A stretch of DNA of 11,975 nt from an uncultured Oscillospiraceae bacterium (GTDB taxonomy: Bacteria > Bacillota > Clostridia > Oscillospirales > Oscillospiraceae): contig CAKTJC010000055.1 of assembly GCA_934567355.1 (NCBI GenBank), positions 1-11,975 on the forward strand, read 5' to 3'. Shown here in pieces: positions 5,679-11,975 of the stretch. Position numbers and translations under genes: made by a program. Under the pieces are notes generated by a model. The model was not told where the DNA came from. It saw nothing but the letters and a program-made list of their open reading frames with translations, and did no database searches. Each line of letters begins with the position of its first letter. The first letter of the stretch is position 1.

Positions 5679-7727
5679 TCAGTTCATCGTACCCTCCGCC
5701 CGCTGGAACAGCTGACCGACCCGGCGGCGCAAGGCAGTGGCTTCCGGACTGTCTGCGGTGCCGCAGCGGTCGATCCAGGCGGCAGAGGCCTCCTGCGCCT
5801 GCTTCAGCAGTCCCAGGTCAAAGCTCAGGTCAGCCATGCGGAAGGCAGGCAGACCGGATTGGCGGGAGCCGAAGAAATCGCCGGGTCCCCGCAGCTTCAG
5901 ATCCTCCTCCGCAATGCGGAAACCGTCGTTCGTTTTGCACAGCGCCTTCAGCCGGGCAACGGTATCGGGGTTGCGGTTGTGCGTAGTGAGGATGCAGTAG
6001 CTTTTGCTGCTGCCCCGGCCGACCCGCCCCCGGAGCTGGTGCAGCTGGCTCAGGCCGAAGCGGTCGGCATCCTCAATGACCATCAGCGTGGCGTTGGGCA
6101 CGTCCACGCCCACTTCGATGACGGTGGTGGCTACCAGCACGTCGGCCTCCTGCCGGGCAAAGGCGGCCATGGCGGCCTCCTTTTCGTCCCCCTTCATCTG
6201 CCCATGGAGCAGGGCAATGCGCAGGTCGGGGAAAACGGTGCTTTGCAGGGTATCCGCCCAGGCGGCGGCGGACTTGACGCTCAGCCCCTCGCTTTCCTCC
6301 ACGGCGGGACAGACGATGAAGCACTGGTGCCCCTCGGTCACTTGCTTGCGGATGAAGGCATTGATCCGGGGGCGGTAGCTTTCCCCCACCAGGAAGGTGT
6401 CCACCGTCTGCCGCCCGGGGGGCAGCTCGTCCAGGATGGACACATCCAGGTCGCCGTACATCAGCAGCGCCAGGGTGCGGGGGATGGGGGTGGCGGACAT
6501 GACCAGCAGGTGGGGGTCATCCCCCTTGGCGGAGAGGCGGCTGCGCTGCCCAACGCCAAAGCGGTGCTGCTCGTCGGTGATGACCAGCCCCAGGTGCCCG
6601 AAAACGGTGCTTTCGGAAATCAGTGCATGGGTGCCCACGGCGATCTGGACAGAACCGTCCAGCAGCCCGTCGCGCACCTCGCGCTTTTCCTTTGCACTCA
6701 TGGAGCCGGTCAGCAGCGCAACGGAGATGCCCAGGGGAGCAAAGAGCCTGGAAAGAGAGGCGTAGTGCTGCTCTGCCAGAATTTCCGTGGGCGCCATCAG
6801 GGCGGTCTGGCAGCCGTTCTGAGCGGCGCAGTAAGCGGCTGCGGCGGCTACCATGGTCTTGCCGCTGCCCACATCGCCCTGCACCAGCCGGTTCATGGGA
6901 GCTCCCTTGCGGAAATCCGCAAGGATCTCATCGATTGCCCGCCGCTGCGCCCCGGTGAGGGCAAAGGGCAGCTGGGCAAAAAAGGCGGATAAATCCGTAT
7001 TTTGGTAGGGGGGCGCTTTTTTCTGCGCCCGGGCGGCACGCATCAGGCTTAGTCCGGCGGAGAAGACGAAGAATTCCTCAAAAATCATCCGCTTGCGCGC
7101 CTGCATGGCCTCGTCCATGCTCCCCGGCTCGTGAATGATGTGGTAGGCTTCCTCCGCTCCCAGAATGCCGTACTGCTCCCGCACGGCTTGGGGGAGCACC
7201 TCCGCCGGAGGGTCACACACCGCCAGCGCCTGCCGCACCGCTTTGAGCATGGCTGCGTTGGTCAGCCCCGCCGTCAGGGGGTAGATGGGCATGACCCGCC
7301 GGGTGGTGACGGCAGGGGAGTCGAGGCTCTCAAACACGGGGTTCGTCATACCGTAGCCGGTAAAATCTCCGGAGAGTGTGCCATAGAAGAAATACTCCCT
7401 GCCGTATTCCAGGTGCTCGGAGGCATAGTGAGAATTAAAAAAGGTCAGATTCAGCCGCCCGCTGTGGTCGGCCACCTGCACCTTGGTCAGGTCGAGCCCC
7501 TGGCGGATGTGGCTGGTTCGCGGAGTGCTCATCACCATGGCGCGGAAGCAGGCGGGCTTGTCCGCCTCCAGGTCGCGCAGCTGCACCAGCCGGGTGCGAT
7601 CCTCGTACCCCCGGGGGAAATGACAGATCAGATCCTCCAGCGTAAAAATATTCAGCGCCTGAAACAGCTTTGCCTTTGCCGGGCCGATGCCCCGCAGCAT
7701 GGTAATAGGGTCGGACAGCTTCGCCAT
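5679..7727 (-). CDS. recG: ATP-dependent DNA helicase RecG
   Basis: The 682-residue protein is full length for RecG, which reverses stalled replication forks and branch-migrates Holliday junctions. The N-terminal helix-hairpin/OB 'wedge' region includes MLRGIGPAKAKLF and LICHFPRGYEDR. The helicase core has Walker A GDVGSGKT (about 284-291), the DEQHRFG box (about 385-391), MSATPIPRTLAL and QLRGRVGRG. The C-terminal TRG/TAM-type region reads FFGSRQSGLPAFRMADLSFD. I chose ATG 7727 because GAGAGGTGA precedes it; an ATG eight codons earlier lacks a ribosome site. It lies 55 bp downstream of the GNAT gene on the same strand and probably shares its transcript. Confidence 0.96.
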   Translation of the reverse strand: MAKLSDPITMLRGIGPAKAKLFQALNIFTLEDLICHFPRGYEDRTRLVQLRDLEADKPACFRAMVMSTPRTSHIRQGLDLTKVQVADHSGRLNLTFFNSHYASEHLEYGREYFFYGTLSGDFTGYGMTNPVFESLDSPAVTTRRVMPIYPLTAGLTNAAMLKAVRQALAVCDPPAEVLPQAVREQYGILGAEEAYHIIHEPGSMDEAMQARKRMIFEEFFVFSAGLSLMRAARAQKKAPPYQNTDLSAFFAQLPFALTGAQRRAIDEILADFRKGAPMNRLVQGDVGSGKTMVAAAAAYCAAQNGCQTALMAPTEILAEQHYASLSRLFAPLGISVALLTGSMSAKEKREVRDGLLDGSVQIAVGTHALISESTVFGHLGLVITDEQHRFGVGQRSRLSAKGDDPHLLVMSATPIPRTLALLMYGDLDVSILDELPPGRQTVDTFLVGESYRPRINAFIRKQVTEGHQCFIVCPAVEESEGLSVKSAAAWADTLQSTVFPDLRIALLHGQMKGDEKEAAMAAFARQEADVLVATTVIEVGVDVPNATLMVIEDADRFGLSQLHQLRGRVGRGSSKSYCILTTHNRNPDTVARLKALCKTNDGFRIAEEDLKLRGPGDFFGSRQSGLPAFRMADLSFDLGLLKQAQEASAAWIDRCGTADSPEATALRRRVGQLFQRAEGTMN

Positions 7728-7782
7728 AAGCTCACCTCTCTTGATGGACATTTCGGGACGGTGCGGATTTGCAGGCTTCTTG

Positions 7783-8250
7783 CTATGCGGATGGGATCTC
7801 CTTTACATAAATGCGGGCAAGATCACCATTCTGATTGACCATTTTCGTCAGGAATTTGCAGCCGTATTTCTCATACAGCCCGATCTGACCCGTTGAGATA
7901 TACACGCGGGATACCTGCTCCTGCCGCGCAAGGCGCGCGACCTCATCGAACAGCAGCTGCATGTATCGGTGTCCCCGATACGGGGGGAAGGTGTAGACAA
8001 ATCCCATCCAGGGCTTCAGATCGGAGGGAATATCGTCTTTTTCCACGTAGGTGCAGAAGGAGACCAGCCGGTCGCCCTGGGTCAGCAGCAGCACCCTTGC
8101 GCCCGCGCCGCAGGCATCAAAAAAGGCACCCTCGCTCAAAAGCTTGTATAAAATTGCACCCCCGCGCCAGTTGGATTTTTTTATTTCTCCAAGCCAGTAC
8201 GGCTGGCGGTCACTTTCATAAAGGCTGATCACGTTCATTTCCGATTCCAC
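7783..8250 (-). CDS. GNAT-family N-acetyltransferase
   Basis: The protein has 155 residues when started at the GTG at 8250. It carries GNAT elements: a beta strand ARVLLLTQGDRLVSFCTYVEK, the acetyl-CoA loop region PPYRGHRYMQLLFDEVARLA, and a C-terminal YISTGQIGLYEKYGCKFL as in many small acetyltransferases. The substrate is unknown. GGAGG lies exactly six bases before the GTG, which favours it over ATG 8238 (weak site) and ATG 8280, which has only a distant purine stretch in the upstream terminator stem. It follows rpsT, whose terminator lies about 37 bp upstream. I see no convincing promoter in between, so it may depend on read-through. Confidence 0.8.
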   Translation of the reverse strand: MESEMNVISLYESDRQPYWLGEIKKSNWRGGAILYKLLSEGAFFDACGAGARVLLLTQGDRLVSFCTYVEKDDIPSDLKPWMGFVYTFPPYRGHRYMQLLFDEVARLARQEQVSRVYISTGQIGLYEKYGCKFLTKMVNQNGDLARIYVKEIPSA

Positions 8251-8286
8251 TGTTTTCCTCCGTTTTGCGCAAAGCGCCATATAATG

Positions 8287-8319
8287 AAAAAACTCCCTCC
8301 AAGCCAGGCTCGGAAGGAG
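8287..8319 (-). terminator. Rho-independent terminator of rpsT
   Basis: On the minus strand CTCCTTCC pairs with GGAGGGAG (one wobble), extended inward by three pairs around a CCTGG loop, and is followed by TTTTTT. It lies 16 bp after the rpsT stop. Confidence 0.9.
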
Positions 8320-8334
8320 ATATTTTCAGAGAAA

Positions 8335-8598
8335 TCAGGCCAGCTTGTTCAGCTTCAGAGTCATGCTGCTCTTCTTCCGGGCAGCGTTGTTCTTGTGCAG
8401 GAGACCCTTGTTGACAGCCTGGTCAACTGCCTTGACGGCAACCTTGTAGGCAGCTTCGGCAGCGGTCTTGTCACCGCCGACCAGAGCGGCGTCAAACTTC
8501 TTCAGGGAGGTCTTCAGCTCAGACTTATTGGCCTTGTTGTTCTCGTAAGCAATCTTGGAAGAAAGGACATCCTTCTTAGAGGACTTGATGTTGGGCAT
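8335..8598 (-). CDS. rpsT: 30S ribosomal protein S20
   Basis: The 87-residue protein is the usual S20 length, with MPNIKSSKKDV at the N-terminus, a Lys/Ala-rich helical body and HKNNAARKKSSMTLKLN at the C-terminus. S20 binds 16S rRNA early in 30S assembly. AGGAGGTGG precedes the ATG at 8598. The frame is open further upstream to 8808, but that part crosses the promoter and is not coding. The gene is a single transcription unit with its own promoter and terminator. Confidence 0.97.
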   Translation of the reverse strand: MPNIKSSKKDVLSSKIAYENNKANKSELKTSLKKFDAALVGGDKTAAEAAYKVAVKAVDQAVNKGLLHKNNAARKKSSMTLKLNKLA

Positions 8599-8640
8599 GG
8601 ATTTTCCACCTCCTATCGGTACTATTTCATACGACAACCT

Positions 8641-8669
8641 ATTATAACGGCTCCGAAGGCTAAAATCAA
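8641..8669 (-). promoter_or_regulatory. Sigma-A-type promoter of rpsT
   Basis: Minus-strand TTGATT (8669-8664) and TATAAT (8646-8641) are 17 bp apart, and the start codon follows about 42 bp later. This is a near-consensus promoter, as expected for a ribosomal protein gene. Confidence 0.85.
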
Positions 8670-8869
8670 CCCCCTTTTTGAAAAAAATCTGCACAGCGGG
8701 CGGAAAAAACCCGAAAATGTCAAAATGGAGCAATCTTGTCAAGAGGGAAATTTTTGCACAAAGCATACAATATGGGTAAAAGTTACAAATAGTTAAAAAT
8801 GGAAACAAAAGTGAATAAACTGTAACCGTTTTATGTCAATTTAACGTCCTCAAAAAGTTGGGAAAGGCC

Positions 8870-8928
8870 TGTGGACAAACCCTGTGGAAAACTCTGTGGA
8901 GAATGTGGAAAACTCATAGTTATCAACA
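8870..8928. promoter_or_regulatory. Cluster of five DnaA-box-like 9-mers
   Basis: TGTGGACAA (8870), TGTGGAAAA (8883), TGTGGAGAA (8895), TGTGGAAAA (8904) and TTATCAACA (8920) each differ by one base from the DnaA box TTATCCACA or its complement. Four share one orientation and the fifth is opposite. Start spacings are 13, 12, 9 and 16 bp. With the AT-rich stretch beside it, this looks like a DnaA-binding region. No dnaA or dnaN is in the window, so origin status is unproven. Confidence 0.6.
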
Positions 8929-9169
8929 GGTATTCTGCTTGTTTACAGGGCGGTGGGACGTGAAAGAAAAAAAGTGTTTTTTCGTCCGCTGCGCGGCGGT
9001 GATGCTGTTATGCACCCCGGTGTGCTTCGTGCATATTTTGTGGAATCCGACGCCAAAAGTTCATGCTTTCGCGAAAAAAACTGACGGGAGCCGCCGCATC
9101 TGCGCTGACATCGCCAAAAATTTGTGAATTCTATCCAAACTTTCGCAACAGGAGGCGAAAACGGAAAAT

Positions 9170-9198
9170 GTATGTTTGGGGCTGCATTGGAAATACTT
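9170..9198 (+). promoter_or_regulatory. Possible sigma-F/sigma-G-type promoter of sigG
   Basis: GTATG (9170-9174) and GGAAATACTT (9189-9198) resemble the forespore -35 GYATA and -10 GGNNANAHTR elements at a 14-bp spacing, one base short of usual. Position is right: a start site near 9205 would leave a short leader with AGGAGG before the ATG. In Bacillus sigG is made by sigma-F and then by sigma-G itself. Confidence 0.35.
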
Positions 9199-9230
9199 GT
9201 CTTGTCAAATTTTTCATCAGGAGGAGCACT

Positions 9231-10004
9231 ATGCAGGGCAAGGTAGACATCTGCGGCGTGAACACATCCCGTCTGACGGTTTTGACGCAGACAGAAACGG
9301 ACGCGCTTCTGCGCCGGGTCAAGGAGGGGGACGAGCGCGCCCGCCAGCGGCTGATCGAGGGGAATCTGCGGCTGGTACTTTCCGTTATCCAGCGCTTCGA
9401 CAAGCGGGGGGAATGCCCGGACGACCTGTTCCAGGTGGGCTGCATCGGGCTGATGAAAGCCATTTCCAATTTTGACCCCACAAAGAACGTGCGCTTTTCC
9501 ACCTATGGTGTGCCCATGATCGCCGGGGAGGTACGCCGGTATCTGCGGGACAATTCCGCCATCCGGGTCTCCCGCTCCATCCGGGATGTGGCCTACCGGG
9601 TGCTGCAGTGCAAGGAGGGCATGACCACCGCGCTGGGCAGGGAGCCGAGCATGGAAGAGATCGCGCGGGAGCTGGCGCTGCCCCTTGAGGAGGTCAGTCA
9701 GGCGCTGGATGCAGTAGCCGCCCCCGTGAGCCTGTTTGACCCGGTGTATTCCGACGGCGGCGACCCCCTGACGGTGATGGATCAGGTGATGGATAACCGC
9801 AACACCGAGCACAGCTGGATGGAGCACATCGCCCTGCGCAACGCCTTCCGGGCGCTGAACGATCGGGAAAAGCAGATCCTCTCCCTGCGGTTTTACGACG
9901 GCAAAACCCAGATTGAGGTTGCAAACGTGCTGGGCATCTCCCAGGCGCAGGTATCCCGCCTGGAAAAAGGCGCCATCGGCGCCATGCGAAAAAGCGTCAT
10001 GTAG
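9231..10004 (+). CDS. sigG: RNA polymerase sporulation sigma factor sigma-G
   Basis: This 257-residue protein matches sigma-G closely in order and length. KVDICGVNTSRLTVL is the sigma-G-specific N-terminus. NLRLVLSVIQRF and DDLFQVGCIGLMKAISNFD form region 2, with RFSTYGVPMIAGEVRRYLRD after it. ALGREPSMEEIARELAL belongs to region 3, and LNDREKQILSLRFYDGKTQIEVANVLGISQAQVSRLEK is the region 4 helix-turn-helix. It directs late forespore gene expression, so the host is an endospore former or recent descendant. AGGAGG lies six bases before the ATG. An in-frame ATG at 9168 would add 21 residues not present in relatives. The usual neighbours spoIIGA and sigE are absent: here it follows the DnaA-box region and converges on feoB. 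Confidence 0.95.
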   Translation: MQGKVDICGVNTSRLTVLTQTETDALLRRVKEGDERARQRLIEGNLRLVLSVIQRFDKRGECPDDLFQVGCIGLMKAISNFDPTKNVRFSTYGVPMIAGEVRRYLRDNSAIRVSRSIRDVAYRVLQCKEGMTTALGREPSMEEIARELALPLEEVSQALDAVAAPVSLFDPVYSDGGDPLTVMDQVMDNRNTEHSWMEHIALRNAFRALNDREKQILSLRFYDGKTQIEVANVLGISQAQVSRLEKGAIGAMRKSVM

Positions 10005-10005
10005 T

Positions 10006-10034
10006 AAAAATTTCTCCCGGCGCATTGCCGGGAG
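10006..10034 (-). terminator. Terminator of the feoB operon, between convergent genes
   Basis: CTCCCGGC (10014-10021) and GCCGGGAG (10027-10034) form a perfect 8-bp stem with a five-base loop. On the minus strand it is followed by AAATTTTT, fitting the feoB transcript. On the plus strand it sits 9 bp after the sigG stop without a T-run, so it may only weakly end sigG transcripts. Confidence 0.75.
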
Positions 10035-10043
10035 GAAAATGCT

Positions 10044-10163
10044 CTATTTGCATCCGCTGCAATGGGTGCAGCTGCCGCCGCATTTTTTCTTTTTGGGGCG
10101 GAGAAGCACATGCAGGCAGTAGCCGCCGACAAGGGCGAGCAGCAGATAATCCGCAAGGCTCAT
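10044..10163 (-). CDS. FeoB-associated Cys-rich membrane protein
   Basis: The 39-residue protein has a single membrane segment (LADYLLLALVGGYCLHVLL, 3-21), a basic RPKKKK stretch (22-27) and a Cys-rich tail CGGSCTHCSGCK (28-39) with four cysteines plus one in the membrane part. This is the architecture of the small FeoB-associated proteins of Firmicutes and other anaerobes, thought to assist ferrous iron transport at the membrane, perhaps by handing Fe(II) on. Its ATG overlaps the feoB stop as ATGA, so it is translationally coupled. The positive stretch after the helix predicts the Cys tail is cytoplasmic. It is the last gene before the terminator. Confidence 0.9.
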   Translation of the reverse strand: MSLADYLLLALVGGYCLHVLLRPKKKKCGGSCTHCSGCK

Positions 10164-11975
10164 GCGATCCACCCTCCGATCTGATACACCAGGAGGGCAG
10201 CCAGCCAGGCAATGGTGCACTGGGCGATGACCACAAGCAGTGTCTTTGCTTTGGAGCCAAGCTCCCGCCGGATGGTCGCCACGGCGGCGACGCAGGGGGT
10301 ATACAGCAGGCAGAAGGTCAGGAAGCTGGCGACGGAGCGGGCATCAAAGAGCATATGCAGCGCCTGCCGGAGCTGCTCAGTGCTGACGCCCAGGATCACG
10401 CCGAAGGTGCTGACCACCGCCTCTTTGGCGGTGAAGCCGGAAACCAGCGCGGTCACCATCCGCCAGTCCCCAAAGCCCAGAGGCGCAAAGAGCGGCGAAA
10501 CCAGCTGCCCCAACCGGGCAAGAATGCTGTCGGTGCTGTCCGCCACTACGTTCAGGCGCAGGTCGAAGGTCTGCAGGAACCAGATGATCACCGTCGCCAT
10601 AAAAATCACGGTAAAAGCGCGGGTGAGGAAATCCTCTGCCTTTTCCCACATCAGCAGGAGCACGCTTTTGGCGGAGGGCAGGCGGTAGTTGGGCAGCTCC
10701 ATCACAAAAGGAACGGGATTGCCCCGGAACAACGTGCTCTTCAGCAGCAGCGCGACGAGAATGCCGACGACGATCCCGCCAAAGTACAGCGCAAGCATCA
10801 CCGGCAGCTCATGACCGGGGAAGAAGGCGGATGCAAACAGGGTATAGATGGGGATTTTGGCGGAGCAGCTGATGAAGGGTGTGAGCAGGATGGTCATTTT
10901 CCGATCCCGGTTGCTGGAAAGCGTCCGCGTGGCCATGATGGCGGGCACCGAGCAGCCGAAGCCGATGAGCATGGGCACAAAGCTGCGCCCGGACAGGCCA
11001 ATCCGGCGCAGAAGCTTGTCCATTACAAATGCCACCCGCGCCATATAGCCGGAATCCTCCAGAATGGACAGGAAGAAGAACAGCGTGACAATGATGGGCA
11101 GGAAGCTCAGCACGCTGCCCACGCCCGCAAAAATGCCGTCGATGACCAGGCTGTGTACCACCGGGTTGATGCCGTAGGCGGTGAGCGCCCGGTCGGCAAG
11201 CTGTGTCAGCCCATCCACGGCGTAGGCCATCACATCGGACAGGAAGGAGCCGATCACATTGAAGGTCAGGAAGAACACCAGCCCCATGATGGCGGCAAAC
11301 AGCGGCAGCGCCAGGTAGCGGCTGGTAAGCACCTTGTCAATTTGGACACTGCGGCGGTGCTCCTTGCTCTCCGTTGCCTTGGTGACGCAGCAGGCACATA
11401 CCTTTTCTATAAAATTATACCGCATGTCTGCCAGGGCAGCATTACGGTCAAGGCCGGTGTCCGCCTCCATCTCGATGATGGAGTGCTCGATCAGCTCCTT
11501 CTCGTTCTGGCTCAGCTGCAGCAGGTCATAGAATTCCTGCTCGCCCTCAATGAGCTTGGTGGCGGCGAAGCGCCGGGACAGCTGCACCCGCTGGGCATGA
11601 TCTTCAATGATGTGGCACACGGCGTGGATGCAGCGGTGTACCGCGCCCTCCGGGCAGAAGTCCAGCACCTTGGGCGTCACCCGGTTCTGGGCTGTATCCA
11701 ACAGGATGTCCACCAGCTCCGAAATGCCCTGGTTCTTTGCCGCGCTGATGGGCACCACCGGCACGCCCAACGCTTCGCTGAGCCTTTTTACATCGACGCT
11801 GCCGCCATTGCCCGTCAGCTCATCCATCATGTTCAGGGCAATGACGGTGGGCTTCTGCAGCGTCAGCAGCTGCAGCGTCAAATAGAGATTGCGTTCGATA
11901 TTGGTGGCATCCACAATGTTGATGATGCCGTCGGTATTGTATTTCAGTATGAAATCCCGGGTGACGATCTCATCC
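10160..11975 (-). CDS. feoB: Ferrous iron transporter FeoB, 5' end outside the window
   Basis: Visible are 604 C-terminal residues; the N-terminal GTP-binding loop lies beyond the right edge. The frame stays open to the last base, and IINIVDATNIERNLYLTLQLL shows the G3-linked segment, so a GTG at 11914 is an internal Val, not a start. ALNMMDE holds the G4 Asn/Asp and VPISAAKNQGISEL the G5 loop. A helical GDI-like domain follows, then a membrane domain with two gate repeats: SFVPMLIGFGCSVPAIMATRTL with the conserved pore Cys, and FTAKEAVVSTFGVILGV. It imports Fe(II) across the inner membrane, powered or gated by GTP. It overlaps the small Cys-rich gene by four bases. A feoA gene, if present, would be upstream outside the window. 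Confidence 0.96.
   Translation of the reverse strand, partial: DEIVTRDFILKYNTDGIINIVDATNIERNLYLTLQLLTLQKPTVIALNMMDELTGNGGSVDVKRLSEALGVPVVPISAAKNQGISELVDILLDTAQNRVTPKVLDFCPEGAVHRCIHAVCHIIEDHAQRVQLSRRFAATKLIEGEQEFYDLLQLSQNEKELIEHSIIEMEADTGLDRNAALADMRYNFIEKVCACCVTKATESKEHRRSVQIDKVLTSRYLALPLFAAIMGLVFFLTFNVIGSFLSDVMAYAVDGLTQLADRALTAYGINPVVHSLVIDGIFAGVGSVLSFLPIIVTLFFFLSILEDSGYMARVAFVMDKLLRRIGLSGRSFVPMLIGFGCSVPAIMATRTLSSNRDRKMTILLTPFISCSAKIPIYTLFASAFFPGHELPVMLALYFGGIVVGILVALLLKSTLFRGNPVPFVMELPNYRLPSAKSVLLLMWEKAEDFLTRAFTVIFMATVIIWFLQTFDLRLNVVADSTDSILARLGQLVSPLFAPLGFGDWRMVTALVSGFTAKEAVVSTFGVILGVSTEQLRQALHMLFDARSVASFLTFCLLYTPCVAAVATIRRELGSKAKTLLVVIAQCTIAWLAALLVYQIGGWIA

Larger units (their letters stand above)
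8750..9230. other. Non-coding stretch before sigG, AT-rich then DnaA-box cluster
   Basis: Bases 8750-8860 are AT-rich and hold no credible gene. Bases 8870-8928 hold a DnaA-box-like cluster, listed separately. From 8960 to 9127 a GTG-started frame of about 55 codons has a hydrophobic N-terminus but only a weak ribosome site, and I do not call it. The last 40 bp hold the sigG ribosome site and a possible sporulation promoter. Confidence 0.6.

Noticed and set aside
5859..6992. Long plus-strand open frame of 377 codons
   Set aside because: It lies antisense to the well-supported recG gene, has low-complexity Gly/Gln/His-rich composition typical of a shadow frame and matches no family I know.
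8960..9127. GTG-started frame with a hydrophobic, Cys-containing N-terminus
   Set aside because: Weak ribosome site, no recognisable family and no downstream partner; possible small membrane peptide but not supportable.
9168..9230. In-frame upstream ATG that would extend sigma-G by 21 residues
   Set aside because: The known sigma-G N-terminus aligns with the start at 9231, which has an ideal AGGAGG spacing, while the upstream site is 12 bases from its purine run.
8943..10025. Long minus-strand open frame of 360 codons
   Set aside because: It is antisense to sigG, whose family match is unambiguous, and has no recognisable domain.

Overview
The window looks like a chromosomal piece from an anaerobic, endospore-forming, moderately GC-rich Clostridia member (Oscillospiraceae/Ruminococcaceae-like). 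The reasons are a full-length sigma-G gene of sporulation, many ferredoxin, flavin and radical-SAM proteins, feoB with its tiny Cys-rich partner, AGGAGG-type ribosome binding sites and dense same-strand operons. The genus cannot be fixed from the sequence alone.

Layout. (1) Bases 1-282 hold a 161-bp foldback (MITE-like) element, a palindrome, the start of a reading frame that runs into the element, and a probable terminator. (2) Bases 267-5016, minus strand, are a tightly packed seven-gene operon read right to left. It begins with an 82-residue Cys-rich repeat peptide carrying eight ACGX motifs, then a 13-bp intercistronic hairpin and a radical SAM/SPASM enzyme. Next come a nitroreductase, a flavin reductase-like protein and a pyridoxamine-phosphate-oxidase-fold/ferredoxin fusion. 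It ends with a zinc-type macrodomain ADP-ribose hydrolase and a class M sirtuin (SirTM). (3) Bases 5199-5525, plus strand, encode a divergent HxlR regulator; the shared 182-bp gap holds both promoters and palindromic candidate operators. (4) Bases 5679-8598, minus strand, hold housekeeping genes: rpsT with its own promoter and terminator, a GNAT acetyltransferase with a GTG start, and recG. (5) Bases 8599-9230 form a long intergenic stretch that is AT-rich and carries five one-mismatch DnaA boxes within 59 bp. (6) Bases 9231-10004, plus strand, are sigG. (7) Bases 10044-11975, minus strand, are the 39-residue FeoB-associated Cys-rich protein and feoB, which is cut by the window edge.

The standout is the seven-gene operon. 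The peptide plus radical SAM/SPASM enzyme looks like a RiPP module (I recall the label 'ACGX system' for such pairs). It is joined through short overlaps to three flavin/FeS redox proteins and to an ADP-ribosylation writer/eraser pair. Described SirTM-macrodomain operons act on a lipoylated GcvH-like protein and carry a lipoate ligase. Neither is present here, so the target of the pair in this locus is an open question; the peptide or one of the redox partners is a candidate. A thiol- or electrophile-sensing HxlR protein would be a sensible controller.
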